Assembly (NCBI GenBank): GCA_032716605.1
Contig: CM064480.1
Coordinates: 29,732,879-29,796,878 of the forward strand
DNA: 64,000 nucleotides
From: Paralithodes platypus
Taxonomy: Eukaryota; Arthropoda; Malacostraca; Decapoda; Lithodidae
Reading direction: 5' to 3'
Shown: positions 21,869 to 33,704 of the stretch, piece after piece
Layout: every line of letters starts with the position of its first letter
Numbering within the stretch: the first letter of the stretch is position 1
Notes under the pieces: generated by a model
The model's input: only the letters and a program-made list of their open reading frames with translations
What the model was told of the DNA's origin: nothing
Database searches by the model: none
Translations under genes and position numbers: made by a program

Positions 21869-23789
21869 TATCAACTCTGCGTAAGCAGAGTTTGGTATCG
21901 CCCCCCGGTATAGTGGGTACCACACGAAAAACAATTCTGTTGTCGTCGTCGTCGTCTGTCTGTCTCGGAACTCCTCCTAGACCATTGGACGGATTTTCAC
22001 CAAATTTCACACGAACATTTGTTGCGTGAATGCAAACGTCAGTCAAAAAAGATTTTTTGAATTTATGCAATAGTTATGATTTTAGGTCCAAAATATGGTT
22101 TTGGCCCCCCCCCCCCCACCCCACCCCCCACCCCCAGCAATGATGCCGTTCTTAGTGTGTGACTAAGAACGCATTCGTTCTGGGAGCGAAAACATCTCGC
22201 TACGTATTTGCTAGGTTAAGTTAGTTTAGTTGGCATTAGAAGTGATGGTAGTAATATTTGTATTTATGGTGATAGTAGTGATAATGGTGATAATTGTAGT
22301 GATGATGGTTGTAGTTGTATTGATGATGATGACAGTAGTGATGATGATGACAGTAGTAGATATGATGGTGACAGTAGTATTAATGATGGTCATAATAGTA
22401 GTGATGATGGTGACAAGTAATGATGATAGTTGTAGTGATAATAATGACAGTAGTGATGATGGTAGTGACGATGGTGTGAGTATTAGTGATGATGGTGAGT
22501 AGTAGTGAGGATGGTGAAATTTGTAGTGATGATGACGATAGTTGTGGTGATGAAGTTCATAGTAATGGTGATGATGGCAGTAGTAGTGATGATGGTGACA
22601 GTAGAATAAATTATGGTAATAATTGTGACAGTAGGAATGATGATGGTTATAGTAGTAGTGATGATGTTAACAGTAGTAATGATGATTGTAAGATGGTGGT
22701 GATGATATTAGTAATGATGGTTGATAGTTGTAGTATCAATGATGATAGTAGTGATTAAGATGCTAGTGACAATGGATAGTGATGATGGTGAGAGTAGTAG
22801 TGATAATTGTAATTGTAGTAGTGATGATTATCATAGTAATGGTGATGATGACAGTACTCGTGATGATTGTGGCAGTTGTAGTGATGATGGCAGTTGTAGT
22901 GATGGCAGTAGTAGTGATTATGCTGATTGTGATTGATGATGGTATTAGTAGTGATGATGGTAACCCATTGCAGAGTTGGGTATGCCGTTTTGATTTTGGG
23001 CAAAACGGCACGTCTACTTTAGTTTAGTTGGCACTAGAATTGATGGTAGTAATAGTGGGATTGATGGTGATAGTGGTTATGGTAATAATAGTAGTGATGA
23101 TGGTTATATTTGTATTGATGATGATGACCGTAGTGATGATGATGACAGTAGTAGATATGATGGTGACAGTAGTAGATATGATGGTGACAGTACTAGTAGT
23201 AGTGATGATGGTCATAATAGTAGTGATGATGGTGATAGTTGATGATAGTTGTAGTGATAATAATGACAGTAGTGATGATGGTAGTGACTATGGTGTGAGT
23301 ATTAGTGATGATGGTGAGTAGTAGTTATGATGGTGAAAGTTGTAGTGATGATGACAATAGTTGTGATGATGAAGATCATAGTAATGGTGATGATGGCAGT
23401 AGTAGTGATGATGGTGACATTAGGATACATGATGGTAATACTTGTGACAGTAGTAACGATGGTTATAGTAGTAGTGATGTTAACAGTAGTAATGACGATT
23501 GTAAGATGGTGGTGATTATAGTAGTAATGATGGTTGATAGTTATAGTATCAATGATGATAGTAGTTATTAAGATGGTAGTCACAATGGTGACAGTAGTAG
23601 TGATGATGGTGAGAGTAGTAGTGATGATTGTAGTAGTGATTATGATCATAGTAATGGTGATGATGACAGTAGCCGTGATGGCAGTAGTAGTGATGATTGT
23701 GATTAATGATGGTATTAGTAGTGATGATGGTAACCCATCGCAGAGTTGGGTATGCCGTTTTGATTTTGGGCAAAACGGCACGTCTACTT
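21869..23789 (+). mobile_element. Rolling-circle-like elements H3 and partial H4
   Basis: H3 (21869-23019) starts TATCAACTCTG, carries the GGACGGATTTTCACC block and minisatellite, and ends CTACTT. H4 (23020-23789) lacks the 5' third: it joins H3 at TTAGTTTAGTTGGCA, a word that is internal in the others, and ends CTACTT at 23789. The junction suggests recombination within that word, or a 5'-truncated second unit. The insertion lies just outside the BEL/Pao LTR. Confidence 0.7.
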
Positions 23790-24934
23790 TATTACTAACA
23801 TATTATACAATTATGTATAATTTTATTCTATGTGTGTGAAGGAGACAAAAGGTAAAGATGCATATAACAAGTGTCTCCCCCAGAGTTGAAAGAGCGATAA
23901 AATTGTTTTTGGTGTATTGGAAAGAAATGTGGTGTGCTAGTTTAGTGTAGTGAAATTAATAGGTGTTTGTGAGAATTAGCTGAATTACTCTATGTGTAGG
24001 TGAGACACAAACAGAAATGGTGAGGGAAGCCAGATAAATGAAGCAGGAGTTCCAGCAAACTTCTTATCATATGCCTCTGAGGCCTACCCTGGGTATTGCC
24101 CTGCTCGATTGATGTGTACAATCTCCCCAGGCGAGCAGTCTTTCAAATACTTTGGATTCTGGGTCATGTGTTGTGCTTTCCTCAAGGAATATATCATGCA
24201 CACAAATAGGGACGGAGTTATGTTAATTTCGAAAGAGTAATTTTCCAGGTGTAGGGGGAGAACTCAACGTTGTATAAATTACAGTCTTAGAAGGGGATCA
24301 CTATAAGGGGAATGCACTTTGCACGGTCTCGAACCACATGCTTAAATTTTAGTAGAGGTGATGAGTTTATTGCTCTTGCACGGTCTCGAACTACATGCTT
24401 TAAGTAGTGTAGAGGTAAGTCTCTTGGTACTAGCCTAGGGCCTGTAGGTGAGCATCGAGCCTCACGGATAGAGCGGCTAGTCTTGAACTTAGCTGGTAAG
24501 CATTGTGCCTCACAGGTGGAGTGGCTAGTCTCGGACCTAGCTGGTGAGCATCGAGCATCACAAACTTTCTGGTAAAAATGGAGGATTTGTTTATGCTTCC
24601 CCCTGGTCAGCTGTGATAGTGTCTTCTTTGGCTGCGATCTTCCCGTCGATGGTGTTGAGGGCGTGAAGAGCTCGATGGGACTCTCTGTTTTTTGGCAGGC
24701 TGATGGTAGGCTTCCCGGGGTTGATATTGGCGGCGCATTGGCCGTTCCAGGCGAGAAAGGCGCTCTGTGGTTCTGTTATGATGGTGATTGTGTCCTTGTG
24801 TATTGGAGACTAGTGTGGTGGTGATTGAGGCAATTCGAATGCTTGGCATATATATTTCTACTTTGCTAGTCCCTCGGGTAGTGCTACTCGAGGGACTGCT
24901 GTACATATGATAGTATAGATCAGCTAGGGTGCAC
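23790..24934. other. Non-coding DNA with short direct repeats
   Basis: No gene recognised. Degenerate direct repeats occur at about 24318-24415 (TTGCACGGTCTCGAAC...CATGCTT, twice) and 24450-24555 (GGTGAGCATCGAGC and GTGGCTAGTCT blocks, two to three times). A His/Arg/Ser-rich minus frame at 24607-24939 has no recognisable domain. Confidence 0.5.
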
Positions 24935-25266
24935 CCCATGATAGTTCTCCATGGAAGAGAATCACTGTTTTCAACGGATTAAGAATTTTCAAGGGCAAGT
25001 TTCCACATTTAACGAAGTTTAGCTGCTTTGGTAACATTATCAAGATTAAAATAAAAATATTTGTGTGTAACTAACAAGCAGGTTTCAAAGTTCGTTTTAC
25101 CCCATGATAGTTCTCCATGGAAGAGAATCAATGTTTTCAACTGATTAAGAATTGTCAAGGGCGAATTTCCACATTTAACGAAGTTTAGCTGCTTTGGTAA
25201 CATTGTCAGGATTAAAATACAAATATTTGTGTGTACCTAACAAGCGGGTTTCAAAGTTTGTTTTAC
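24935..25266. repeat. 166-bp tandem duplication related to the adjacent SINE
   Basis: Two consecutive copies starting CCCATGATAGTTCTCCATGG, about 166 bp each. Their 3' parts (TTTAGCTGCTTTGGTAACAT, TTTGTGTGTAACTAACAAGC) recur in degenerate form after the tRNA-like block at 25545-25625, so they are probably SINE body sequence. Confidence 0.75.
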
Positions 25267-25544
25267 CAAAAATTAAGGGAAGGAGAAGCCTTGGAAGATG
25301 ACCCTCGTATGCGATAATTGTTGTGGTAGGCCGAGGTTGCCAGAGTTCACCATACGGGGAGTAGCTTGTGATATTAGGCCATGGGTGCTGTGACGTCATA
25401 TAATTTACTCGGACTAATCTGTTTTTCTCCGTTAGTTCAAAATCTTCGTTACCCGGAGGATGAAGTGATGTAAAGGCTAGAAGTTGTGGCAATAGCCTAA
25501 ACAGAAAACATGATGCAAAATATACTTCAGCCGACCAGGCCCAG

Positions 25545-25752
25545 TAGGATATATCTATTGGTCTTATTGGTAGAGTGATTGCCTGATGGTGTGAGAGGTT
25601 ACCCGGATTCAAATTCCGGTCGGGGATAGTTCCTCATAAAGATTTTTGGGGGCGAATTTTCGCATCCAACAAAGTTTACCTGCTTTGGTAATATTTGTAA
25701 TATTTGTAATATTTGTGTGTAAGTAACAAGTGAGTTTCACGGCTCGCTTCAC
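25545..25752 (+). repeat. tRNA-derived SINE (head and body)
   Basis: An A-box-like stretch (TTGGTAGAGTGATTGCCTG) and a B-box-like stretch (CCCGGATTCAAATTCCGG) are spaced as in a tRNA, followed by a body ending in TATTTGTGTGTAAGTAACAAG. The flanking acceptor-stem pairing is not convincing, so it is a SINE head and not a working tRNA gene. Confidence 0.6.
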
Positions 25753-25754
25753 CA

Positions 25755-27606
25755 GTTGGTATGGTTAACTGTGGTGATGGGCTGGTCTATCAGAGTGAGA
25801 ACTGACAGAGGTGGGCGCGCTCCGGTGGGACCGGTAATGCGGCAGCGCTCCGCGATCATCAGACATAAGGTAATGCGGCAGCGCTCACGCGCTCCTTTTG
25901 TCAGCAGACCCGATGCGCTTCCCGCTCCGCGCTCCTGCGCTCCGCGCTCCCAAAAATAGGTATATAAAAAACAACACAAAAAAGCAGCTTCTAGAAGTTA
26001 TTTAATTATTTACCTTTGTCCTTCACTTTGTCCTTTGTCTTTCACTTCACTAAATTCCAAGAATTCAAAACATTAAAAAAACCTCAAGTCATGGTGTCTT
26101 TCTGAAGTTTAGCTGTTTAAGTTTCTCACTTTCTCAGTTTCCGTTATTCTTTATGTCATATCAATGAATCAAATGTCAATGATATGATATGATTGATATC
26201 ATTGCAAATGTCAATGATATGATATGATTGATATCATTGTGAGTTTGTGACATTGTGACTGTCCATTGATATCTATGATATGACCAAGAATTACAGAAAC
26301 TGTCCAAACTGAGAAACTAGGTCCGAAACTGCCAGGTCCGACGGTATATAATTTATAATAATTATATATATACGGCCGGGACTAGGGTCTTGTCAGATGT
26401 CAGTTGTCACGCCCAGTGCCAGGTCCGTATATAATTATATACTGACTCGCCGAAAAAAAATCGTAGCAGCGAAACGACTGCACCTATGGCTTTCATATTT
26501 TTAGTTTTTTACCACATGTACCTTACCCTTCTGCATACCCACCACGGCACCACCACTACCCCAAACCCCTCCTCCCACCCACTCGCTGACTATCGGTCGC
26601 CTCACAAGGAAAAAAAAAGAAAATCTGTGGCGGCGAAACGATTGCACCAATCGGTTCCATATTTGTGTGACAAGTGCCATACCCTTATGCCTTCCCTCCA
26701 CCACACCCCCAACTTCCTCCCACAACCCACTTCCAGCGTATCCGTACGAAGAAAAGGAAAACAAATAAAATCTGTGGTGGCGAAACTACCTCACAAATCG
26801 GCTTCATATTAATTTTGTAACACGAGTCAATTACGTTCTACCTTCCCCCCACCATCCCCCAAACCACCCTCCCACCCTACATTCAAGTAACATTCCGATA
26901 GTATCGATACCATAAAATGATAAAAGTCTCTGAAGTCTATAGTGTCTTTTGACTATCAGACAGTCAGACAGGCTCGGGTAACACCGTACGAACGGTACGA
27001 TGACTGTACACGATAATGACGTTCTTGTACCTGTTGTTGACAGGAAAAATTGCCTCCGGAGCGCCAGAAAGGAGCGCAAATTTCTAGCTGCGCTCCCCGC
27101 CTGCACTCCGATTTCAGAATTTTGCCGCTCCTCGCTCCGCGCTCCTCTATATTGGTAATGCGCACCGGATCGCAGAGCGCAGAGCGCCAAATGGCGCGCA
27201 CCTGCCCACCTCTGAGAACTGAGCGATCTCTGCCATACCCATAGCTTACTCTGACTGTTCCTTTAACTTATATATTTTCTAGATCTCAAGTGACGGCGTC
27301 TGTTCCGTGGATTGACCTCCCAATCTACCAAGATTGGAAGCCAAAGCGTCACATTTTTCCCTTGCCCCTCAACTTTCTCTTCATGATTGCTGAGGGGCAC
27401 AGGGCCCTGGGTGGGGCTTTGGTTTCCCGGGCGTTTCCGCGCCCTCCTCAGCTCCCCGCCATGGAGTGGCTTCGGTCACCCAGGCTTTATTGTGGTCGGC
27501 AGGGAGGGTTCTGTGGGGGCGCTCGGTTGTGGCCTTGGAATTGCTAGGGGCCTTGGGGCTGTTCGGCCAGGCAGCTTGGGAAACAACAACAACAACAACA
27601 ACAACA
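25755..27606 (+). mobile_element. (AAC)n-tailed retroposon, copy 1, split by hAT element
   Basis: Sequence at 25770-25805 and 27215-27606 matches, in order, the reverse complement of 59847-60334, down to the terminal (AAC)n tract. Copy 1 carries the hAT insertion; copy 2 supplies the uninterrupted site GAGAACTGAGCTATCTCTGCC. No RT is encoded, so it is a SINE-like or short LINE-derived retroposon. Confidence 0.8.
25806..27214. mobile_element. Non-autonomous hAT-type transposon with 8-bp target duplication
   Basis: Ends CAGAGGTGGGCGCGCTCC and GCGCGCACCTGCCCACCTCTG are inverted repeats of the hAT type. AGAACTGA is present on both sides (25798-25805, 27215-27222). Subterminal regions repeat GCGCTCCGCGCTC-type words, plausible transposase-binding clusters. 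The middle has a degenerate triplication of about 160 bp (26455-26815, each with a GGCGAAACGA-type word) and a duplicated ATGATATGATATGATTGATATC block near 26183-26240. There is no transposase ORF. Confidence 0.88.
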
Positions 27607-27904
27607 CTGTAGTTTGTCATTACTTATATTGGTTGCTGTAAGGCTGGTACATCCCACATTCCGAGCATAGTCAAACAAGTACTGTACCTGGGGTACTGGA
27701 AACTGTTTGTGTTTGTCACTTTATGCAGTTATTGGTTAATAGGTCACCATTGTACACAATGTACAGTATTAATTTGAAGTGAGTTGATTAACCCGGCAAA
27801 GACTAGACTATGGTATTTGAAACGTCCCGCCATGCAGTGGTATTTTGGTTCATTCCCGACGAAAATCGCCATTTTACCATAAATATCGTTATTACTTATA
27901 CATC

Positions 27905-28281
27905 TATCTATCTATCTATTGCCGGACGCCTTACTCGCCTTACGAGGGTGGCCATACACAGAATGCCCCCAAGCGGACCTATTCCCTGTGAGAGGGACAA
28001 CCCGAGCCAGTTTAGTGAAGGACTTACAGGATTGACCACTCAATTTAGGATCCGTCCGACTCCGAGGCCCTCTGTGCATCTTGTTAGCACTATTTTTCTA
28101 CAGTGGTGTTCGGCTAATCCATCCACTAACCTGCCTTACCCTTAGGTAAGCAGTACGGATTTGTATCAGGTTTACTCCCCTAGACAGGTTGCCAACCAAG
28201 GCTGACGAGTCCCATCCACCCGGATTTGTATAAGGTTGTCTCCCCTAGATGAGTTGCCGACCAAGGCTAACGAGTCCCATC
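27905..28281 (-). mobile_element. (GATA)n-tailed short retroposon
   Basis: It is flanked by the 7-bp repeat CTTATAC and begins (plus strand) with TCTATCTATCTATC, a GATA tail in minus orientation. The end away from the tail contains a direct duplication of about 60 bp with TCTCCCCTAGA, GTTGCC and ACCAAGGCT words (about 28157-28283). It is probably a LINE 3' fragment or SINE; no ORF. Confidence 0.65.
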
Positions 28282-28647
28282 CGCCCTTATACTTATTCAT
28301 ATGCGCCTATTATACGTTTAATATGAAGATATTACCATCTAAGAGCAATAAAACAAGTGGGAATAGTATTTGGGGTGTGAAAAAGACTAATTATTGCCGA
28401 CCGGTCCATTCATGAGGGGAGAGCTGCGGCGGCATATATCCTCTCCTCCCGAGTTCTCAAGCGACACTGATGCCTCTAAGTAGAAGTCTCTCTGTTGCAA
28501 GGATCTCTAGATGCCTCGCCCATGCTATGGAGACCGCGGGAATAAAATTTGTTCCTAAAATTACTCGATAAAAGGGGGAATAAGAGGAAAAATAAGTGAT
28601 AATTGAGGAGGGGGGAAAGGGGGGGGGGGGGGGACACATATGTAGGT

Positions 28648-31600
28648 AAAATACCCAGAAAATGAAAATGAACAAAGATGCTCAGAGGAGGAAAATAAAA
28701 GTAATTCCCAAAAACGAAAAAGGAAGGAAACGAAAGAAGAACAACGAAAGAGAAAACGTAGAGAGGAGGATAACTACAGCAAAAGGCCTCACACCAAACC
28801 AAAAAAAATGGAAGAAGAACAACGAAAGAGAGAACGTCGAGAGGAGGATAAACTAAACCAAAAAGCCTCAGTACCATGTTCGATCCACTAACATCATCCA
28901 TAGTAGACCACCAGACTACTAATATTAAGAAGGCTCATATACCTACCATTATGATGTTAAAATATAGATGTTTTTACCCACAGATTAACTCTTTTATTCA
29001 CATTTCTCCAACACCCATATTTATACGTCTTCTCAGCAATCAACTATCCTACTAGTAAACAAATCACATTATCTTCCTTCGTGTCTTGATATAAACCCTT
29101 GATGTCGACCTACTAGCAGCAGCTCTAGTAAGTTGCCAGATTATTAATATTAAGAAGGTTATGATACCTACCATTATGATGTTTTATTTATGTATGTATT
29201 TAATTATGTAAGACCCATGTCCCACACACAGATTAACTCTTTTATCTATTTTATAATCAACACATATGTACACGTCTTCTCAAATATTACCATTATTCTA
29301 TTTTTATAAACAAACCACATGTCCTTCCTTTCTGCTTTGAGAGTAGTAGGCCAGCAACCCTTTTTGCCTCACAGATAACAAAAATGACCACCAAGGGTAC
29401 CAACAGAAGTTCACCAGCCAGGAACAATATAATTCTATAGATCTTCTTATTATATGTTTTCCGCTCAAAAGCTATCAGCATCAACTTTATTAAATAAATC
29501 TAGCATGACCAGCTACCTATGTTATCCATACTAACCGCCGTAGGCCCTTGTCTGCAAATCTACAACTTCACAACCATGAGGCAACCAGACGTGTGACACG
29601 ACTGACCCTCAGTATTGCCACTTCAGCTTCCATGCATGAGAGTACTACAACTCCTATAAGCATGTTATTTTGTATACCTAAAGCCAAGAAACTATCAATG
29701 TTAACTCTACCAATAAAACCTAACATCATCAGCTATTACTATGATTAATATTCAAGACAGCAGGCCTTGTCTGAACAAGTTTTAGAAACATAGGCGAGCG
29801 AGGCTAGCGATACACGCACCCTTCCGTTGACCCCAGGGTTGCCAGCATAACCCCATGCCGGCCGGCATTTACTTAGGTACAAAAACTTATATCCTCTATA
29901 TACAACCACTAAATAATGATCAGAATTAACTCTAAAAAGAAAAGCTAACATTCTCCTATAACCCTGCTCAATATTACCAGTGACAGACTCTTGTAGAAAC
30001 AAATAATATTACACGACGCAGAGGAAGCCTCACGTACAATACCCCCTTGAACTCTCACGCTCAGAGGTCACCTAAAAACATCCTCGAAACTCTGCACAAA
30101 AGTTCAAATATATCCATTCCCCCTTAGTTCTCACAGTAAACTATAAAGACAAATAAAACCTTGACTTGCCTAGCATCTGGCCATCATATTATCGTGATTT
30201 ACTCTTGAAGTATAGTAGAGTAGTATCATAAAGTAAATGAGATTCACCTCACCTAGGACAAGAAGGACTTCTTGTCCTACTAGAAAGTACATACGCCCGC
30301 CCTTATTATCCTTCCACAGAGGATGGGTACCCTCCAGTAGTGGTGCACATTAGGCCAAGGAAGTCTGAAGGAAATCAAGTAACTCTAAGGTTTCTCAATT
30401 GTCGGCACCCCGCTTTGAGATTTTTTTTTTTTTTACCCTTCCTAACAGTCTGGATGTATGGCACCCCGAAGTCCTTATACTGTCTGTGAATAAGAAATCC
30501 TATTATAGGATCTTTGTTAATTGTGGCAACCCAATCATTTAACATAGAGACCTCTAGTAGGCTGTATCTTCAATATTAAAGTCTGAAGTGTGTAGGCAAC
30601 CCTCCACTTATATTTTAATATTTTAAGTACGGCAATTGTGACCTATATATAAGTAACTTTATTATTTCTGGCACCCCAGGGATTAATATAGTTATTTTCT
30701 TTAGGTTATGTTTCTTTACAGTTAAAAGTTGAAAGACACAGGCACCCCTACCTTTCAACATTTTACTATTGGAAATTACACGACCATTACTCGCAGAAGA
30801 TCTAAGTTCTAAAACGATTTTTTGTGTTATAAGGGCTTAGCGAGACACCCTCACAGGGACTCTTCATATATAAATCCTAGGTGCATTTTGTCTGTGGCAC
30901 CCCACCAGACTTTGCAACTAAAAGGTTAACACCGCCCTGAGTTCTTTGACCCTCTTACAACGGTTAGTGACAGTCAAGAAGAGCAATACATAAACTCTTC
31001 TTGCGTTCCTCCAATATTGTGTTATTCCGTCATCACTGAGACGTAATATTTAAAACCTTACTACAAGAGTACCTTAACAGAACTTCATCACCGGTTACTA
31101 TAAAGGTCAGGATAGTCGAGTATATTTGATAAAGCTATAGGCTTAAATACTCGCGTTAGTCCGATATGGTGCCCAACTGTTTCATTACAAGTTACGGAGC
31201 CATATTTAAGACCCCACGCCCATTAACCCATCTGTAACTTTACTTCACACGACCGGCCAACCTGGACGGCCCACGGAGCATCAGAAGACATCCATCAACT
31301 AGTGTATATATCTTCAAGAAAAGAAAGAATATAGAAACTACCTAAATCAGTACCAGTGACGAGGTATAAAAGAAGTTAGAGTTCAAAAGTGATATATATA
31401 AACAGAGTCCCTAATACCTCTGAATTAGTATAAAATCCGTAAAAGTGTTCAACTAAGTTAATCTATGGAAACAGATTAATTTTATATATGTATTAGTGAG
31501 AAATATATTTTAGTGTGCTTTTCTAACTCAAAGAATAACAAATATAAAAAAATAAGACAGATTTTGGGCATCAACTAACTGTCATATTTCCGCCAAGTGA

Positions 31601-32319
31601 GAAAATAAACAGAGTCCATCACTCCTAAATTTTGAGTTAAATTATCAAAGTGTTCCATTAACCTAATCTATAGAAACAGATTACTAATATGCGTGTACAG
31701 TGATATTAACATAGAGAATACTTCTTTAACTTAAAATAGCGAATTAAGACCAAATAAGGCGGTTTACGCATAGTAACAAACTCTGAAATAATCTCAACCA
31801 GTATAAAATATTTTAAAGTCCACAAAACATGAACTCAAACTAAGGAAGTACATCAGTGTATAGGCTTCCATATTCATCGCCAGGAAATCTAGTAACTTCT
31901 TATAACCTCGTCCAATATTATCCGTTAACTAAACCTAAGCCAAGGTATATAGTGAATTTTAATTTAATCTGATCAAGTGTTTCTATAACAAGCTTTCAAC
32001 AAGAGAATAGTGCGTATGATTCTCCAGAAGAAGATTCAATTTTTAGTGGCATTGAATATACCTGATCTCCATCTAGATCCCCGATCATGCTAGGAGATAA
32101 TTAATTTAGTTGTACCCTATGAATTACTTATGATAGCATCTTTAGCCCTCTGTTTTATGTATTTAGGACTTAAGTGAATAAACTGTATTACAAACCAAAT
32201 TTCGATATTATCTGTATCCCTATTGTCTTTCTTATCTATTTGTGTGAACTTGGATATCCCAGTCTCGAAAGAACTCAGCCTAACTAATAGTTAAACCTGA
32301 ATAAAATCAGGGCATAACA
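28648..32319 (-). mobile_element. Unclassified element X, copy 1 (3.7 kb)
   Basis: On the minus strand it begins TGTTATGCCCTGATTTTATT and ends TTTTCTGGGTATTTT. GTAGGT lies on both sides (28642-28647, 32320-32325), and the intact P2 copy shows that the site was continuous. The first 260 bp match 49014-49290; the last bases match the right end of X2. Inside there is no convincing ORF: a purine-rich stretch at 28660-28860, a tandem duplication of about 225 bp (28919-29340), and a loose 70-bp periodicity of GGCACCCC at 30404-30896. Confidence 0.65.
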
Positions 32320-32495
32320 GTAGGTATGGTAGCAAGTAGTGGAGGGGAATTATCTCACTTAATCACATATTGCTTTGTTTTGAGTGCCACTTGGGTTTTT
32401 TTTTTTTTTTTTTTTTTTTAGGCCTTGGATCTTATGAGGACCTTCGCCTTTGCTCACCAAACCTCTTATGAGGATTTTTGTCTTTCTTGGGTTAA

Positions 32496-33141
32496 CCTCT
32501 TAACTGCGCAGCTATGGTATTTGAAAGTACCAGTCATGCGAAGGTATTCTGAATCATTCCTCACTTAAATCGTTAATTTAACATATATATGATTAATATT
32601 TATCCATATGCACCTATTTTACTTTTGATATGAACATATGAACATGGGAAAGCAATGAACCAAGTGGTAACAGCAATTGGCTGGTGAAAGTCATATATTT
32701 CAGCCTCGCAGTCGTAATTTGACCTTGAGCGGTGAGAGACAAACACCCTCCCTCTCTCTTGCCTTGGATGGTACTGAGAGACAGGGGGAGCTTTCAAACT
32801 GGCTTGGAGGGTCGGAGATACACTCCTCCACCACCCCTCTCTCTCCCACCCGTTCTCCCAAGAAAATACTCGATAAATATCGGGAATAATAGAGAAAATG
32901 CCTGATAATTGAAGAGGGGATAAAAAGGGGGGGGGGGAGGAGGAATCGAAAGGGGAGGGGGGGGGACACATGTGTAGGAGTGGTAGCAAGTAATGGAGAG
33001 AAATTATCTCACCTAAGCACAAATTGCTTTGTTTTGAGTGCCACTGGTGTGCTTTAAATTTTTTGTTTAGGCCTTGGATCTTAAGAATCTTCCCACAGCC
33101 ACCCAGTAAAATCTCTTAAGAGTCTTCCTGCAGCCGAGAGG
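32496..33141. mobile_element. TTAA-flanked MITE, family P2, intact copy (646 bp)
   Basis: TTAA at 32492-32495 (shared with the preceding P2 copy) and 33142-33145. Ends are CCTCTTAACTGCGCAGC and CTGCAGCCGAGAGG. It contains a GGGGG...AGGAGG purine tract and the CTCTTAAGAGTCTTCC end block. It serves as the uninterrupted reference for the copy split by X1. Confidence 0.85.
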
Positions 33142-33207
33142 TTAAGGGAGCCATAAGCTAACTGCTTCAGGCAATCTTATTCATCTTTGAAAACAACTTT
33201 CTTTTAA

Positions 33208-33414
33208 CCCCTGCCGTACCGTAGACGTATTATTTATTGAATTATCAGCTATATTTAGACGATTTTATAAAGATTAGGAAAGATATATGGTTGGTAAAAG
33301 GATTCATATTGATAGTCTGTAACCTCTTAATGCATAGACGTTCTTCATAACTTGAATAAAATCGTCTATTAGTTGCCAGAATATAATAAATGGATGTCAC
33401 CGGTACTGAATGGG
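33208..33414. mobile_element. Small TTAA-flanked MITE (207 bp), third family
   Basis: TTAA at 33204-33207 and 33415-33418. Inverted ends are CCCCTGCCGTACCGTAGACG and GTCACCGGTACTGAATGGG. It is AT-rich and non-coding. Confidence 0.65.
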
Positions 33415-33558
33415 TTAAAGATAATGAATATCTGTAATGTAAACCATATGATTGCCCCAGCTGTGGATTCTACTTCTGGTGACGATGGTGGTGGTGTTTG
33501 TTAGTACGGTCCTGATCCAGTGGTGTCGTGCTGCCCTCCTCCCAATTCACAGGTAGGT

Positions 33559-33561
<3 letters not shown>

Positions 33562-33612
<51 letters not shown>

Positions 33613-33666
33613 TGCACACACACACACACGTATGTGAAAGTACATGTATATATATATATATATATT
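33562..33666. repeat. (AC)n and (TA)n microsatellites
   Basis: ACACAC tract 33562-33609, a short interrupted AC stretch, then TA repeats about 33650-33666. Confidence 0.95.
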
Positions 33667-33704
33667 AGCACACTCAAAGGCAAGCACATAAACAAGCACG
33701 CAAA

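Larger units (their letters stand above)
27792..32491. mobile_element. P2 MITE copy split by a retroposon and by element X1
   Basis: TTAA at 27788-27791 and 32492-32495. The left part shares TATGGTATTTGAAA, CATATGCGCCTATTATACG and the AATAA...GGGGG...GACACATATGTAGGT landmarks with 32496-33141. The right part (32320-32491) continues exactly where the left part stops. Two insertions interrupt it: a GATA-tailed retroposon (27905-28281) and X1 (28648-32319). Confidence 0.75.

Noticed and set aside
20040..23770. Long Val/Met/Ile-rich, His/Tyr-rich and Asp/Ser-rich open frames
   Set aside because: All are translations of the GATGGT minisatellite in different frames and have no start context or domain.
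24607..24939. 110-codon Arg/His/Ser-rich minus-strand frame
   Set aside because: No recognisable family, low complexity, no splice or regulatory context; treated as chance.
25545..25625. Functional tRNA gene
   Set aside because: A- and B-box-like words are present but acceptor-stem pairing and a clear anticodon stem are not; better explained as a SINE head.
28662..28856. Lys/Glu/Arg-rich small protein
   Set aside because: It is a purine-rich low-complexity stretch with an internal duplication at the edge of element X1; no conservation of the frame in X2.
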